A stretch of 64,000 nucleotides of DNA, from positions 6,138,001 through 6,202,000 of the forward strand of contig OX579635.1 in the NCBI GenBank assembly GCA_951230915.1, read 5' to 3'. Under the pieces are notes generated by a model, which saw only the letters and a program-made list of their open reading frames with translations, was not told the origin of the DNA and searched no databases. Every line of letters starts with the position of its first letter. The first letter of the stretch is position 1. A program made the translations under genes and the position numbers. Below are positions 35,725-48,252 of this stretch, in pieces. Source of the DNA: Antitrichia curtipendula (Eukaryota > Streptophyta > Bryopsida > Hypnales > Leucodontaceae).

Positions 35725-36197
35725 CAGTACTTCATCCTCCGCAACGAAGAGTGCAGTCGATTGTGCTTGCGTTTCCAGGTATTTCTCAAGCCATTGAAGT
35801 CTCAGTTCCATACCCTTTGTGAATTCCTCAATTCCATGGCAATTCTAGGGTTTCAGTTCAGTTTCTTGCAAGCTTGAACGTGTGCAGTTTGTCGAGTTCA
35901 TTTGCATCTTTGATTTGCTTTGTTATGGTTTCCTTTGAATGTATCAGTGTACCATACAATTATGTATGCAATGCTTCACATTGTGGCCCTAAAAAGTGCA
36001 TATCAATTGTCATGCAACCAGATTCATTTGAAAAACAACTTCCTAAGTGCAATGCGGAGGAGGGAGTGCTCAATTCGGACGCAGCAGTCGAAGGAAGCAG
36101 CCGTTCTCATTCAGGTCCTAATTAAAAATAACACTTACACATGTCTCCGTTAGGTACATTTTAGAAAGGTAGCCTATACCCACAGTCATTCTAAAGG
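35725..36197. other. original-locus DNA right of element 2
   Basis: Moderate-GC DNA with splice-like signals (TTTCCAG|GTATTT near 35777) and frames up to 83 codons in two overlapping frames at 35874-36153. It could be leader exon and intron sequence of the gene at 37147, but no exon is convincing. Confidence 0.35.
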
Positions 36198-36617
36198 ATC
36201 AGAGCGGCCGCTTTGAACCTCTACGAATTCCATAAAAGGGATGACTAGATTATGGATTAGAGCGGCCGCTCTGAACTCGATTAATGTTGCCCAACTTCTC
36301 GGATGTGAACAGGATCAGAGCGGCCGCTCTGAACTGTTCGGCCGTTTGAATTATGGAAATTGAAGAAGATCAGAGTGGCCGCTCTGAATTATTCGGCCGT
36401 TTGAATTATGGAAATTGAAGAAGATCAGAGTGGCCGCTCTGAACTGTTGTCTGGTCGTCTGAACTATAGGAATTGAAGAGAATCAGAGCGGCCGCTCTGA
36501 ACCTCATCAATGTGCATACCCACCATGGATGAGCATAGGTTCAGAGCGGTTGCTCTGAACCTCATCAATGTGCATACCCACCATGGACGAGCATAGGTTC
36601 AGAGCGACCGCTCTGAA
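36198..36617. repeat. palindrome cluster B (8 regularly spaced palindromes)
   Basis: Copies of the 20-bp palindrome start at 36198, 36256, 36314, 36369, 36424, 36482, 36540 and 36598, spaced 55 or 58 bp. Two neighbouring spacers are near identical (GGCCGTTTGAATTATGGAA), as are the two that contain CTCATCAATGTGCATACCC, so the array grew by local duplication. Two degenerate copies follow at 36937 and 37004. The cluster lies 0.5 kb upstream of the gene at 37147. Confidence 0.92.
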
Positions 36618-37146
36618 ACAACTGCAGCAAACAAGTATACAATCAAGGCACCCATTGTAATCCACTACTAGACCAAGGGCGGGCTAGAAGTACGACAGAT
36701 TGTAGGGTATCTTTCGTTTGGATATATCCAATGTCTAATAAGGCTTAGGGTTCACGAACTAAAAGACACAAGACATTCATTTAATAGAAACGATAGTCAT
36801 CTAGACTAGCATAGAGTACCCTCACTAAATTAAGAACCCCTCCATAGATTAGCTAAAACTTGTTAGAATAGTAACCTACTAAATATGAATCCCTTCCAAA
36901 GGAACCAATGTACTAGTCAGAAGAAGTCGCATACGGTTCAAAGCGGTCGCACTGAACCGTTGCGTCATTTCTTGGGTATATTCGTTGCACTAGTTTGGTA
37001 AGGATCAGAAAGCCCGCTCTAAAGAACTCTTCAGGTAATGTAAGTTCTAAAACGCGTGCTCTAAGTTGGATTTTCACTGACGCGGATAAAAGAACGTTAC
37101 TGCAAATTCCAATTTAGACCGCGTGGTCTAATTCGTACGAATTCTT
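36618..37146. other. non-coding stretch with two degenerate palindromes
   Basis: It contains TTCAAAGCGGTCGCACTGAA at 36937 and ATCAGAAAGCCCGCTCTAAA at 37004. The 3' end has a possible acceptor (CAATTTAG at about 37117) before the reading frame. Confidence 0.5.
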
Positions 37147-38204
37147 GTGGACAGTGCCATAGAGTCCTTTTTGGAGAGCAAGCCACCACTCATAGGCTAT
37201 ATAAAACGGCTGGTGCCTGACCGCGTGCACGAGTGCTGGAAAGCTCACATAGAGGAAAAAACTCCGCTGCAGTTGTTGGCGACGAAGGCCTTGTGGACGG
37301 TGGAGATGAGCTACCATCACGGCTCGCCTGTCTTCAGTCTAGAGTTGGGATTTATGAAGCACGGAGACCCTAGATGGAAATCGTTCAAGGACATCATAGT
37401 CATTAATATCAATGTGCTTTAGGAGGCCATTCTTATAGACGTAGTGAATGCAACAAACAACACCTTTGGTGTCTTCGTCATCCGCGTAGAAGATGAAATG
37501 ACTTTCTCCCACGAAAGAATAATCAAGAACTACGATAACGTTCCACCTCATTTCCAAGCCCTGATGTTGGACACCAAATCGATATGCGAAGTACTAGGAG
37601 GTGACTTCGTACAAACCGGCTTTGCTGTGAAGACTTACTTGACCAATGCAAACAACCTCCACATTGCTTCGCTAACGAGTACGACTGACTCGCAGGACGT
37701 AGGAACCACCCCCATGGATTCGCAAAACCGGCCCCCCAAGAAGTCAAAGAAGGCAGTACGCTCCAGTTCCGGAGCAGCCACCCGTGCACGGCCTCTGGCG
37801 TTGTCAGCTCTCGCAGGTGCCCCTGCCACGGCAGCCGCTCGTGCCTCCGCGCCTCTTCCAGTAGGTGCTGCGGAGCCAATCAACGATACGGCTACTGCCC
37901 ACTCCCAAGCGACTTCAGAAAGAGGTGCCGTGGTGTTGGCCAACGTCATGGCTCCACCGCCATCCTCAACCACTGCGTCTAAACCCAAAACGTCGGCACG
38001 TCCCAAGCAGAAGACGAAGAGGAAACCAACCGCACCCCCGCGGAAACATTGCTAGAGGAAGAAACGAAGGGCATGTGGCAACGGCAGCGACGAGAGACTG
38101 ATGCCGAAGACTCTACAGGTGTGCCCAGTTCGTCCCAACAAAGCGATATCTCGGAATCCACCGAGGTGTCTGAAGAGGAGGCGCACAAACAAGCGATCAA
38201 GAAG
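37147..38204 (+). pseudogene. unknown protein with basic Ala/Pro-rich tail, broken
   Basis: One frame runs from 37147 to 38055, interrupted only by TAG at 37420-37422. The first part (LVPDRVHECWKAHIEEKTPL, GDPRWKSFKDIIVI, VFVIRVEDEMTFSHERIIKN) looks like folded protein. The second (NRPPKKSKKAVRSSSGAA, ASKPKTSARPKQKTKRKPT) is basic, Ala/Pro-rich and probably disordered. A frameshift near 38040 leads to an acidic frame (TDAEDSTGVPSSSQQSD) that ends at a good donor, AAG|GTAAAT at 38205. I do not recognise the family. The start is arbitrary, since this is probably an internal exon. Downstream exons were not found; AT-rich DNA and a foldback element follow. Confidence 0.5.
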
Positions 38205-40047
38205 GTAAATGGTGGGGAATGCTGCCGCATGAGCATGGAGCGTAGAACAGGGATTTAAAGTAATTTTTTTTTAAATTTTAGAGTTGAGAAATGTGAAGAC
38301 CTATGACCGCGATTGTTGAGGACCTAAAACTGTGCAAGAAATAGGTGCATACAATTTGAGTGGATGTCAAGCCAAAATAATTCAATTAATATAATTTGAC
38401 TCTTTGAGTCCTCTATATTGTATGTAATGTCCATACTGAACTTGTTACACAATAGACAATAGAAGTATAAAGAATACCTTAGTTTGAATTGGAAATCAAT
38501 GAAATAAAAACAAGCATCGACTGTATGAGTCTTCCTACTAAAATCTAAGTTATGGTGAATTAATGAAACTAAAACCTAGTAGATGAAGATAAAAGAGGAA
38601 GTCCATAGATTTGTCAATACTATGTACTAATGATATATATATGGCAATAAATATTAAAAGTATATATATCCTTAAATGAAGTTGTTTGTTTAATTTTGCT
38701 TGTTTATTTTGTTTGTTGCTTTGAGATCTCCAGAATTGTGCACCCCCTATTACATTCTTAATATTGTGAGAAAGTTCTCTACGAAAAGGGGGTGTACGGA
38801 CTTTATTTTATGGCGTTTGGATTCACAACAGAAAAGATGCTAAATTTTAAAGTTTTTATGAATTAAAAAATTAGAAAATTACTTTTATTTTTATTTCATT
38901 ATATTGTAGCAATGACACACGGCTACACTAGTATAGTGTTAAATGGCATTTATATTATGTACAGATAATTAAAAGTCAACTGTAAATCAAGTATTTTTTG
39001 AAGGTGTCCTAAGTAAGTGGCTCATTAGGTTCCTTTCATTGTGATTTTGATACAATTTTGATACAATGTATCCCATGAATTAATTTGCCTTTATACAATT
39101 AGTCTTAATGGTTTGCATAGTAAAGGGAACAACTCTTCACACTAATGAAGTCTTAAAGCACAACTCAAGCTACTATTTATTAGATTATAGAGATTTAAAA
39201 ACAAGGTACATGCAAAATATTTTTTATATACTTTTGTCACTTATAATATCTTATAAAAAAATTGCTTTGATAGGTTTAAATAACTTAGATCCTACCAAAT
39301 ATAGCAAAGTTGACTTGTTTGGTTTAAATTCTTGTGGTGTAGGTTGTTTTTACCTTATGTATATGAATTTTTTCGTCAACAAAAAACATTTGATCACTTA
39401 AATAGATTTGATTCCATTTAGAAATACCTGAGTCTCAAATGTTTGGTTCAATCTTTTATACATTATGCACATTGATAGTACTAATAAGTAATAACCTCAT
39501 TTATTATAAACTAAATTATATCTCTACAATTGTTTAGCCATGATATAGATTTGGATGACATATGACTAATTTAATTCCATCATCAATTACCTTTATTTTT
39601 ATTGACTATTAGATCATTGACCATATTATTTGATTGAATATGGTCTTTTTGTGAAATTGAAGGTGAAGTATGATTGAAGTTAACAACAAAAATTGAAGAT
39701 TTATTGCATCTTGACTAAGACTATTTTAAAGTTTGAAGCATTTATTAACTACAAGGTATAAATCTATAAGTCTCTGAAGCAACTAAAATTTAATTTTTTC
39801 TAAAAACAAACAAAAATCAACTTGTAGATTCAAAATCCAATTCAATAACAAGAAGGTCAATATTCACTACAAGAAAGGAACCTTGGCATCCAAAAGACTT
39901 TTGTCAAAAACTACATCATTTTAAAGAACATTAAAATAAATTCTCCTAGCCATTCTAGCATAGTCAAAGTCCAACCTGTTAAATTCTTTCACCAAATCTC
40001 AAGCACTAAGATAAATGAACTCAATGATTTGGTCTTACTACAGTGGA
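38205..40047. other. AT-rich intergenic DNA
   Basis: No supported gene. One 97-codon frame at 39108-39401 has no recognisable motif and AT-rich codon use. Confidence 0.55.
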
Positions 40048-40926
40048 GTCCAATAACCTTACAAATTGCCTATTGTACCATTCAAAGAATTTTGTATAAC
40101 TTAAAATAGAATTAGCATTTTTTGTCTTGCATAAGTAAGATTTGGTTTGTACGCAATTCCAATCAAGTGTACTAATTTTTAATTTCAAAAAAATAAAATT
40201 CCATTTTTAATGAATTATTTCATTTGTTTCATTTCATATTCATGATTTTTTATAATAATTGATTGAAAAACATTGGTGATGAATTTTTTAAAATTGATTG
40301 CATAGATATGTAGGAAACACCCATACATACGTCTTTCCTTCAACAAGCATCTCCATAAAAGTTTCAGAATTCCCTCTATAGAATTTTTAATGTTCCTCTG
40401 TCAAAAATCCAAAATGCCCTACATTTTGTAAATGAATATTCCTATATGAATTAGATTTTGGCAAATCAATTGTACCATTATGCCCAATTGTAAAAATTAG
40501 TTGCAATGTGAAGGTCAAATAGCAAAATCTAATTACAATAAAGTGATATATATTTTACAAAATTTAGGCATGTCACCTTAAGAATCAAATATCTATAGAG
40601 GGAGTTCTAAAACTCTTTTGGAGATGCTTGTTGAAGGAAATATGTAAGTACGGATGTTTCCTAAATATTCATGCAATCAAATTTTAAAAAATTCATCACC
40701 AATGTTTTTCAATCAATTATCATATAAAACCATAAAAATTGAATGAAATAAATCAAACCAAAAATTTGTCCAAAATGGAATTTTGGTTTTTGAAATTGAG
40801 AATTGATATGCTTGATTGGAATTGTATAAGAATTAAATGTCACTTATGCAAGACAAAAATGCCAATTGTATACTATATAATGCAAAAAAGTTTGATTGCA
40901 ATAGGCAATTTGTAGAAATATTGGAC
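40048..40926. mobile_element. foldback element with ~350-bp arms
   Basis: GTCCAATA at 40048 and ACAAATTGCC at 40061 are mirrored by GGCAATTTGT ending at 40913 and TATTGGAC at 40919-40926. Further in, TTGGTGATGAATTTTTTAAA pairs with its inverse near 40685-40705, and CTTCAACAAGCATCTCC with GGAGATGCTTGTTGAAG. The loop is about 100 bp. Non-coding. A diverged relative lies at 11480-12300. Confidence 0.75.
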
Positions 40927-41655
40927 CTAATTGTTCAACTGCACTTTTTGCATTAAAGCTCCATCTCAAGTGTTAGATCCATTTTTATACCATTTCAAAT
41001 AATCTTTCATTAATTTAAATTTCGTAGAAAAATATGCAATTCTTTAACCTTTAGATGTTGTCATTGGTGCTCATTGAACTCTACTTTGCACCAATAGGTA
41101 TACTTAACAAGTTGTCAACCACTAAAATTCTACTCAAAATTTATAAAAAAAATTAATAATAATTTTATTTTTCTTTGAATGTTCACTTCATCAACACTAT
41201 ACCAATTTATCTTGTTAGGTCTTCTAAGAGATTTCAAGTTCTATTGATCATATTAAACTAATATTTTTATATATAATAATATTATACCAACATGTACCTT
41301 TATATCATTGTCAGCCTCCAACATATTTTTACTAACTCTTATTGCAATCTTTTGTAAATAATTTGTCAACAAGTATCCTTGGAGCTTGCAATTAAAAAAA
41401 AAGATTTAAACTAGATTTTTGAATACAACTCTAAGGACTCAAAATGCAATTGCAAAGATCAATTTTTCTTTTCAATTTTAGGTGTTATATATATGCATAT
41501 ATTTATTTTATTATCACTTAAAAAAAAATTGCAACAAGAGCTTAGACTTTGTAGAGACCTAGTTGGCATTAGCAATATCCTTATAGAGACTACCTTGCAA
41601 CTTTTTGCAAAAAAATATTTGCTTTGTTTTGTTTTCTTAAATTTATAATATAATT
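40927..41655. other. AT-rich intergenic DNA
   Basis: No gene or bounded repeat recognised. Confidence 0.55.
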
Positions 41656-41980
41656 GTAGCTATACTTGGGGGCCCTTTGAGACCTCGTCGGCACCGACGG
41701 TATTCCAAGGGGTCCCTAGGTGCAGCTAGAGAAAGAAAGAAAAGGAAAAAAAAAAAAAAAACTTTTTTTTTTTTTTTTTTTTTTCAAAAATTTTTAGCTG
41801 CACCCAAGGACCCCTTGGAATACCATCGGTGCCGACAAGGTCTCAAAGGACCTTGAAGTACAGCTGCAACTTTCAAATTTAACTTTTTAATTTAAATTTA
41901 AAAAAAATTTGCAGCTGTACCCAAGCCCCCCTAAGACTACCGTCGATAACGACACTATTCCCATGGGACCCTAGGTGCAG
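41656..41980. repeat. GC-rich inverted repeat around an A/T tract
   Basis: A ~72-bp arm (41656-41727, containing GACCTCGTCGGCACCGACGG) is inverted at 41795-41869, separated by an A-run followed by a T-run. A third, more diverged copy at 41911-41980 is in the orientation of the first. Arms begin and end with variants of GCAGCTG. The structure would form a strong hairpin in otherwise AT-rich DNA. Confidence 0.8.
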
Positions 41981-44900
41981 TTGTTGTTTTCTAAAAAGTA
42001 TTTCTAAAATTTATTTTTCAAGATTATTTAGTTGTTTTCGTAAAAATACTACACAACATTTAGAGTCTTGAGGTGTTATTGCTATTCTTTCTTCTTTTTC
42101 TGAAACAAACAGTGAGATTTTGAAAAAAATAAGAATACAATTGAGACTGATATTCTAGGAAGGATCACTAGATTGAAGATTGGAGGAAAGAATTTCTGCC
42201 TAGAGGTATAAAGCCCGCCACTATAGAATACCCTATTTGAACACAAAATATTGCTAATTTCAGTTTGTATGAAGGCATGATGATCATTACCACACTCATT
42301 AGTGAAGCTAAAAATGTGAATTTTATTAGCCATTCTTGTATAAATTGTGTTCCTTTAAGCAAAAAGGGAGATTTTAATGGAGTTGATAGTTTTACCAGTG
42401 ATGAATAATTTGCATCTAGCACACCAAATTTGCCTTAAGATAGGAATCTTTAGAAGGTCCTAAGTTGCATTTAGGGCATGAATGCAAGGAAAATATGTAC
42501 CAACATTGTCACACTTTCTAGGAGGAATGTCAATGAAAGGTTCCCTTTAGGAAAGTGTAAGTGTTGTTTTGAAGTAAATAAATAAAATATAAAATCAACT
42601 ATTGTTTATGGAGGTTGTAGTTTTTGTTAAGGACTCATAAGGATGATATCTTTTTCAACAATAATCCTATAGTGAAGGCCTAACTATAGTTGCAACTTTC
42701 AGAAATATATGTGACTTTTTTTTAATGATTTTAATTTTTTCAATTTTGTTTATAGAACTATGGGCCCTTTAGGAACCCTATTGGTATCGATAAGCTCTCC
42801 ACAATCCTAAATTTCTACAACAAGTTTTTAAGTTTTTAAAATTTGATATTTTTTTTTGGTTTTTTGGACAAGAATATTGAAGGATTCCAAGCCTTGTAGG
42901 GAACTTGGTCAATATTGACAAGTATTTTTGAAGATTGTGTTCTAAGAACAATTTATCTTTTGAATAAATTTTTTTTCTTTTATAATTTTTTCTTGAAAAA
43001 TGTTGTTGGTTCCAAGTCTCATAGTGCATTATTTGGCACTTGCAACATCTTTACTTGCAACATTAGTATTCAAAGATAAAGTATATTGATTTTTGAAATT
43101 TTTGTGTTGCAATGCCATGTCTCTTTAGTATACCTTTTTGAACCAATAGAAATCCTTACAAATGATTGCAACATTTTTTTTCCTATTTTGCAGTCTCCTA
43201 AAGTAGCTTGTCAATATGGACACTTTCCCTTCTTTGAAAGATTGGAGATGAGCAATTTTATTTTAAGTTTATTTTAAATTTTAATTATTTAATACATATG
43301 AATGAGTTTTTGTTGTCTCTAGTACAAGTTAAAGTAAGACTTTAGAGTGCCAAAAGGAAAAATATTTTATAAAGAAGATGTAAAAAAAGTGATTGTTTTA
43401 CATTTTTTTGAATTTAGGAGGGTCTCCAACGATAACTACATTAGATGTTTTTTGGGAGGTCTAGAGGGCCATTTTAGGCATGTTCCCCCTACTGTTCCTG
43501 TCCAATGAAAGAATGTCTCGCTGTCAAAAAAATAAAAAATTCTAAAAAAAATAAAAAAATAAAAAAATAGTTCTTAAAATGATAAAAGAAGTTGGAAAAA
43601 AATTCTTTTTTTATTTTTATTTATTTTTTAGATGATCAAAGTTTGGCCACATTAGACTGCAACAATGGCACTACTCTCTTGTTCTTATAGCTATGATAAC
43701 TCAGAGCCCTCTAGACCCCCAAAATCTCCTCTAATGGGAATGTTAAATTGTTGATAGGTACTATGTGGCTACAATGCTTTAGAAGTGCTATTTTAGAGAA
43801 TTGTATTTTTGTTTTATAAAAATTTGGTATCTTTGTGACCCACAAAATACATTTTGGTGCCAACAAGTATTCATTTGGAGTTAAATAGTTGAAACAATTA
43901 CTTTCTATTAGATGATATTTTTTAATGTTACTTTTTAGTATTAGATGAAAGTTTGTTTTTCTTTAAAACAATGTTTATATCTATGAAACATATGGAAGAT
44001 GTTGACTACCCCAAAGTCTTGAAAGATGTAAGGATGATGCCAAAATTTTCATCATTATCAATGACTTTTAACCTCAATCTTGCTAACTAAGCTAACATTG
44101 ATTAATTCTTTCCATGGCATTTGGTGTATTTTGATGAATACAAATGATTTATTTTAGAAACTTAAAAAGGTATTTAAAAGTTAAAAAACTTAGATGAATT
44201 TAGAAAGTAAGCCTATATAAGCCTTTATAGTTTAAGGTAGGTCAGATTTATCTAAATTCAAGCATATCCAAGTATCCAACTGCGTCAAAGTCAGACATCC
44301 AAGTTCATCCATTTCATCTAAAATCTTATTAATCCAGCATATGCATTGAAACTTAAACAAATGCCAAAGACCATGACAAAATTGCCCAAACTTCTTGATT
44401 CTCATCCTACTCCATTCAAAGTCTATCTAAAATCAAGAAATATATATTAAGTAGTTAGCTACATGATATCAACAATACTTTGCAACAATATATTTATAGT
44501 TTAAAATGAAACAAAATACCAATACATATTGAATGTGGGATCATTTCTAAAATATTTTTGTGCCTATTTCTAACAAATGCTAACAAAGATGTTGGAAAAG
44601 AGAGTCCAATGGACAAATTTAAAGTAATTTATTATATTTAAAGTGATATGGTGCCTCAATGCAAGAGTTGATCTTTACATTTATGTTTCTACAGAAAACT
44701 TTGATGAGCTTAAACATATTTTTGAAAGCAATTTGTTGAGTTGTTGAAGTAGCAAAGTAGTTTATCATTACTACTTCAATTCCACTAAAAAACTCCAATG
44801 TAATTGGTTTAGGGTTTGTACCACTAAACCACTCCATATATTGATTTTGATCATTGAGCAAAAAAACTAGAATTCAAATCACGTATGTATCTACTCCGCC

Positions 44901-45680
44901 CTTTGTTTCACATGGCTTTAACGATCAACAATCAAAATTGGTAAATGAAACCTTTTTAGTGGTACAATTTCTAAACCAATTTGGAGGTTCCTAATGGGAC
45001 TAAAGGAATATATCCGCTAACTCTAACTTTTTGTGAATGGTGAATATAGAGGTTGTCTATTTTATACCTCATATTTATAATTTTTTTTTCTATTTTAGAT
45101 AAAAAGAGACACTACTTTATTCTTGTCTTTTACGGTTTTGTCCATTTTGTGCTTAAATGTTTTTTTATTGCATTAAATGGATGTGATTCATAGTTAGAGT
45201 ACCTTTTTTTTTATCAAGAAACAAATATACCAATATATCATGACCAAAAAAATTTGTGTGTATAAAATCACATTCAATAATTGCAATAGTTAGTTTTATT
45301 TTTTTAATCTAAAAAACCATCCAACATGGGTTTAGGGTTCACTGTGACATTTCTTGGAATTTTTCATTTACATTCATTGTTTGCATTGAAAAATTGATTG
45401 CCACATAGACCACTAGAAGACTAGGTTCAAGTTTTTATTTTAGATATTATGAAATATCTTATTTTCCACGGTCTTAGGGCATCAATAATCCACGGTCATA
45501 GGTACAATTTATTAGAAAAATCTCAAAATATTTTCAAATTTGCCCCCAAAATTGGTCACCTTTTAGTTACAAAAATAATTCTCAACAAACATTTAGTTTC
45601 CCGCTCGGGTTTCCAGCTCTACGCTCTATGCTCCACGCTCTATGCTCGCATACTAGCTTCGTTGGGTAAACGGTCACTGG
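41981..45680. other. AT-rich intergenic DNA
   Basis: Very AT-rich and gene-poor. A faint relative of the 41.66-kb module is seen near 42760-42800 (GGGCCCTTTAGGAACCC). Short frames such as 42082-42422 and 43086-43277 lack motifs. Confidence 0.6.
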
Positions 45681-48252
45681 GTGGACAACTCGGAAACAAT
45701 GTCCTTCAACAAATCCTCCGTTCCAGAGAAGCTCTTCGTCGAACTGGAAATCAAGAAGGAGCCAAGACGAAGTGACAAAGAGGAGGCGAGGAAACGCTTG
45801 AAGGCCGAAGCAGTGGCAAACAAGAAATTCAAGGAGCTCTCCAGCTACATGTACATCTTCGGGAGAAGAAAATACTTTGAGCTTGATGTGGACGACATGA
45901 GTCCGTGTGACGACGACTCGGGCATGATATTTAGGCCCTTGGAAAAGTAAGGTGTCCTGGCTGTGCAGGAGCGAATGGTGAAGGTGAACTTCAGCAAGCA
46001 GATCTTGACCGTGATGCCCAACACGTCGACGAGACCAAGTGTTGGCAAGACTATGTGAATGTCTTCCCCTTGAAGATCATCAACGGCCAGCACACATGGA
46101 AAGCTTCCAAGGAAATCATCTCAGGGACAGTATGCGTGGACGACGAAGAGGTCAAGAAGCGAGTGCAGAAGTGGACATGCGAGATCGTTTGGTCAAATGA
46201 GAAGAATCATTTGCACGCGTTGTCCTGCAAGTGCAACGATGGCAACGTCACCGGACCTTACTTGTCGTCCTTCCCGGCTACAATCAAGCATTGCCGATAC
46301 CTCTGGCTAGACGCGCGCAAGCCAACGCAGTGCCGCAAGAACACGAGGGCAAAGGAGCAAGGCGACAATTTCAAGGCCTATGAGGTAAGCAATTCAGACC
46401 GCTCGCTCTGAAGTGTTCTACGATTGCTATGCCAACTTCAACAATCGGCTTGTCTAACTTCGGAGCGTCCGCTCTGAAGTGATTTCATCCACAGTTGTCC
46501 TCATCATATACTTTAGAGCGGCCGCTCTGAAGTGATTCCTGTTGTATCGTTATTCTCATCTTACATCGTTTTAATCGTGCAGGAATTTAGGGAGAAGGCT
46601 GAGCAAAGCTTCAAATCAACCGGCGTGTTGAAGGGGCAGTCGAGAGCGTCGTATGACCTGGACCGCATGGGGGAGCGGAAAATCATCATGGCCTCGGAGG
46701 AGACTTGGTCCCTATGGCAGAGAGTATTTTCGAGTCATGAGTCGGGATCCCTATACGACATTGATTCCGGTGGTCCCTTCAACGAAATCACGACGACCGA
46801 TGGTAGCACAAAGCCGTATAAATTCCAACCCATCACCAACAATATGATGAAGAGTCTGCACGGGTTGGACGATTTAGCAGTCGGGGAGCTTGCTCAGAAG
46901 ATCCTGTACGTCCCCCAAAGGTCTACATCATAAAGAAGCCTTCGAAATGGACGAAGACGCTTCCCGTTGCCACGTGGTGCACAAACAGGAAGCACAAGAA
47001 TGTGCTATACAAGGAGTTTGTGGACAGGGGCAAGGATATGGGCATCATAGAAGCAACCAATGTCTTCCTCGAGAATGGGGACTTGGACCCCAAGGGCTGG
47101 AGGGACTACAAAGCCACGTTGAACATCTGCGGGTTTCACATGTGGCACCTCCAGACAATCGATGTGGAGTACTTGAAGTCCGAGGTGCGGTCGGGCAATA
47201 GGAAAGACGAGCCCTCCGTGAGGTTGGTGAGGGCCTTGGACCGAGCCGCGAATAATACCGCGCGATTGAAGTACATCAAGAATTGCTCACGGGCGAGTAT
47301 TTGTCGATGGATTCGGGATGATTCCAGCTTCGAGGACTATCTATGCCTTGAGAAGAGGAAGACGTGGTCTGTCCTCTGCGGCGCCAACTCACCCGCCAAC
47401 CTCCAGTTCTGCGAGGTAGGCATCATGGATCTCCGATTTTTTCCGAAGATCGAGATCATGGAGATCAGCTATGGAATCAGGAAGATTGTAGAGGAGGTCG
47501 AGAGGGTATCCAAGTCCGTGATGTCGAAGAATGTGCACACGTGGATGTTGATCTTCAATTCCAAGCGGTTGGCTGCGGTGGAACAGCTTGTGAAGGAGTT
47601 CTTCCCGGATCACGTTATTCGACGAAAGTGCAACTATGTGTGTGCCAAAGACGAACCGGGCTTCAAGGACAGGAACAAGGACAAGGTGATGTACCTACAG
47701 CAAAACATCAAGCAGTTCACAAACTCTAACATCGTGAACGCTGCGGAACTTGTGCCAAGAGTCTCAACTGATGTTCTAGTCCCGGGGTGGAAATTGAGGT
47801 ACACCTACGAGGACCAGGTGAAGGCGAAGAAGGGCGTTGCTGCATTGGAGGAGGAACCCGCCCCCAACGCAGAAACATCGACGGCGGACAAGCCCCTGAA
47901 CATGTCTAATGACGATGAATCAGATGATGACGGAAATCGACAGGACGATGACGTCGATGAGGACAATGACCAAGAGGAAGACGACACCGACGAGGAAGAC
48001 AATGAGGATGATGAGGTCGGACCAAATCCATCAGCGTCGGTTCACAATGACGTCATCGATTCTGTCGTCAGGGGGAGGGCCTCGCAGATGCCCGCAGAAA
48101 GCGATGCCACTATGCAATCGGAGCGACCTGACGACTCAGCTCCCTCTCGGATGGCAGTTCCAGACACAGTTCAGAGCGATCGCTCTGAATTGATTCAACC
48201 GCTCTCCCCAATGCAGCCTCCCTCGTCCCTGGAGAAGATGAAGCGCAAATAG
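45681..48252 (+). pseudogene. unknown multi-exon protein with acidic tail, frameshifted
   Basis: Exon 1 starts at or before ATG 45699 (MSFNKSSVPEKL) and shows FKELSSYMYIFGRRKYFELD, a frameshift near 45943, CPGCAGANGEGEL, and a conserved-looking segment (VFPLKIINGQHTWKASKEII, RVQKWTCEIVWSNEKN). After the 46385-46582 intron the frame continues (EFREKAEQSFKSTGVLKGQS), then a one-base deletion near 46912 moves it to the frame ending at 48252. That part shows DPKGWRDYKATLNICGFHMW, FFPKIEIMEISYGIRKIVEE and KCNYVCAKDEPGFKDRNKDK, then an Asp/Glu-rich tail with a palindrome-encoded VQSDRSEL. The layout loosely suggests an enzyme domain, but I do not recognise it. The frame stays open past its TAG, so 48259-50183 may belong to the same gene. 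Confidence 0.55.
46385..46582 (+). other. 198-bp intron containing three palindromes
   Basis: Donor GAG|GTAAGC and acceptor CGTGCAG|GAA. Both exon ends are phase 0 (46384 is a third codon base, 46583 a first). Palindromes at 46393-46412, 46459-46478 and 46512-46531 fill a third of the intron, the first starting eight bases after the donor. Each is followed by GTG. Confidence 0.75.

Noticed and set aside
36198..36617. CRISPR array
   Set aside because: Short palindromic repeats at regular spacing look similar, but the context is eukaryotic, several spacers are duplicates of each other, and no cas gene or leader exists.
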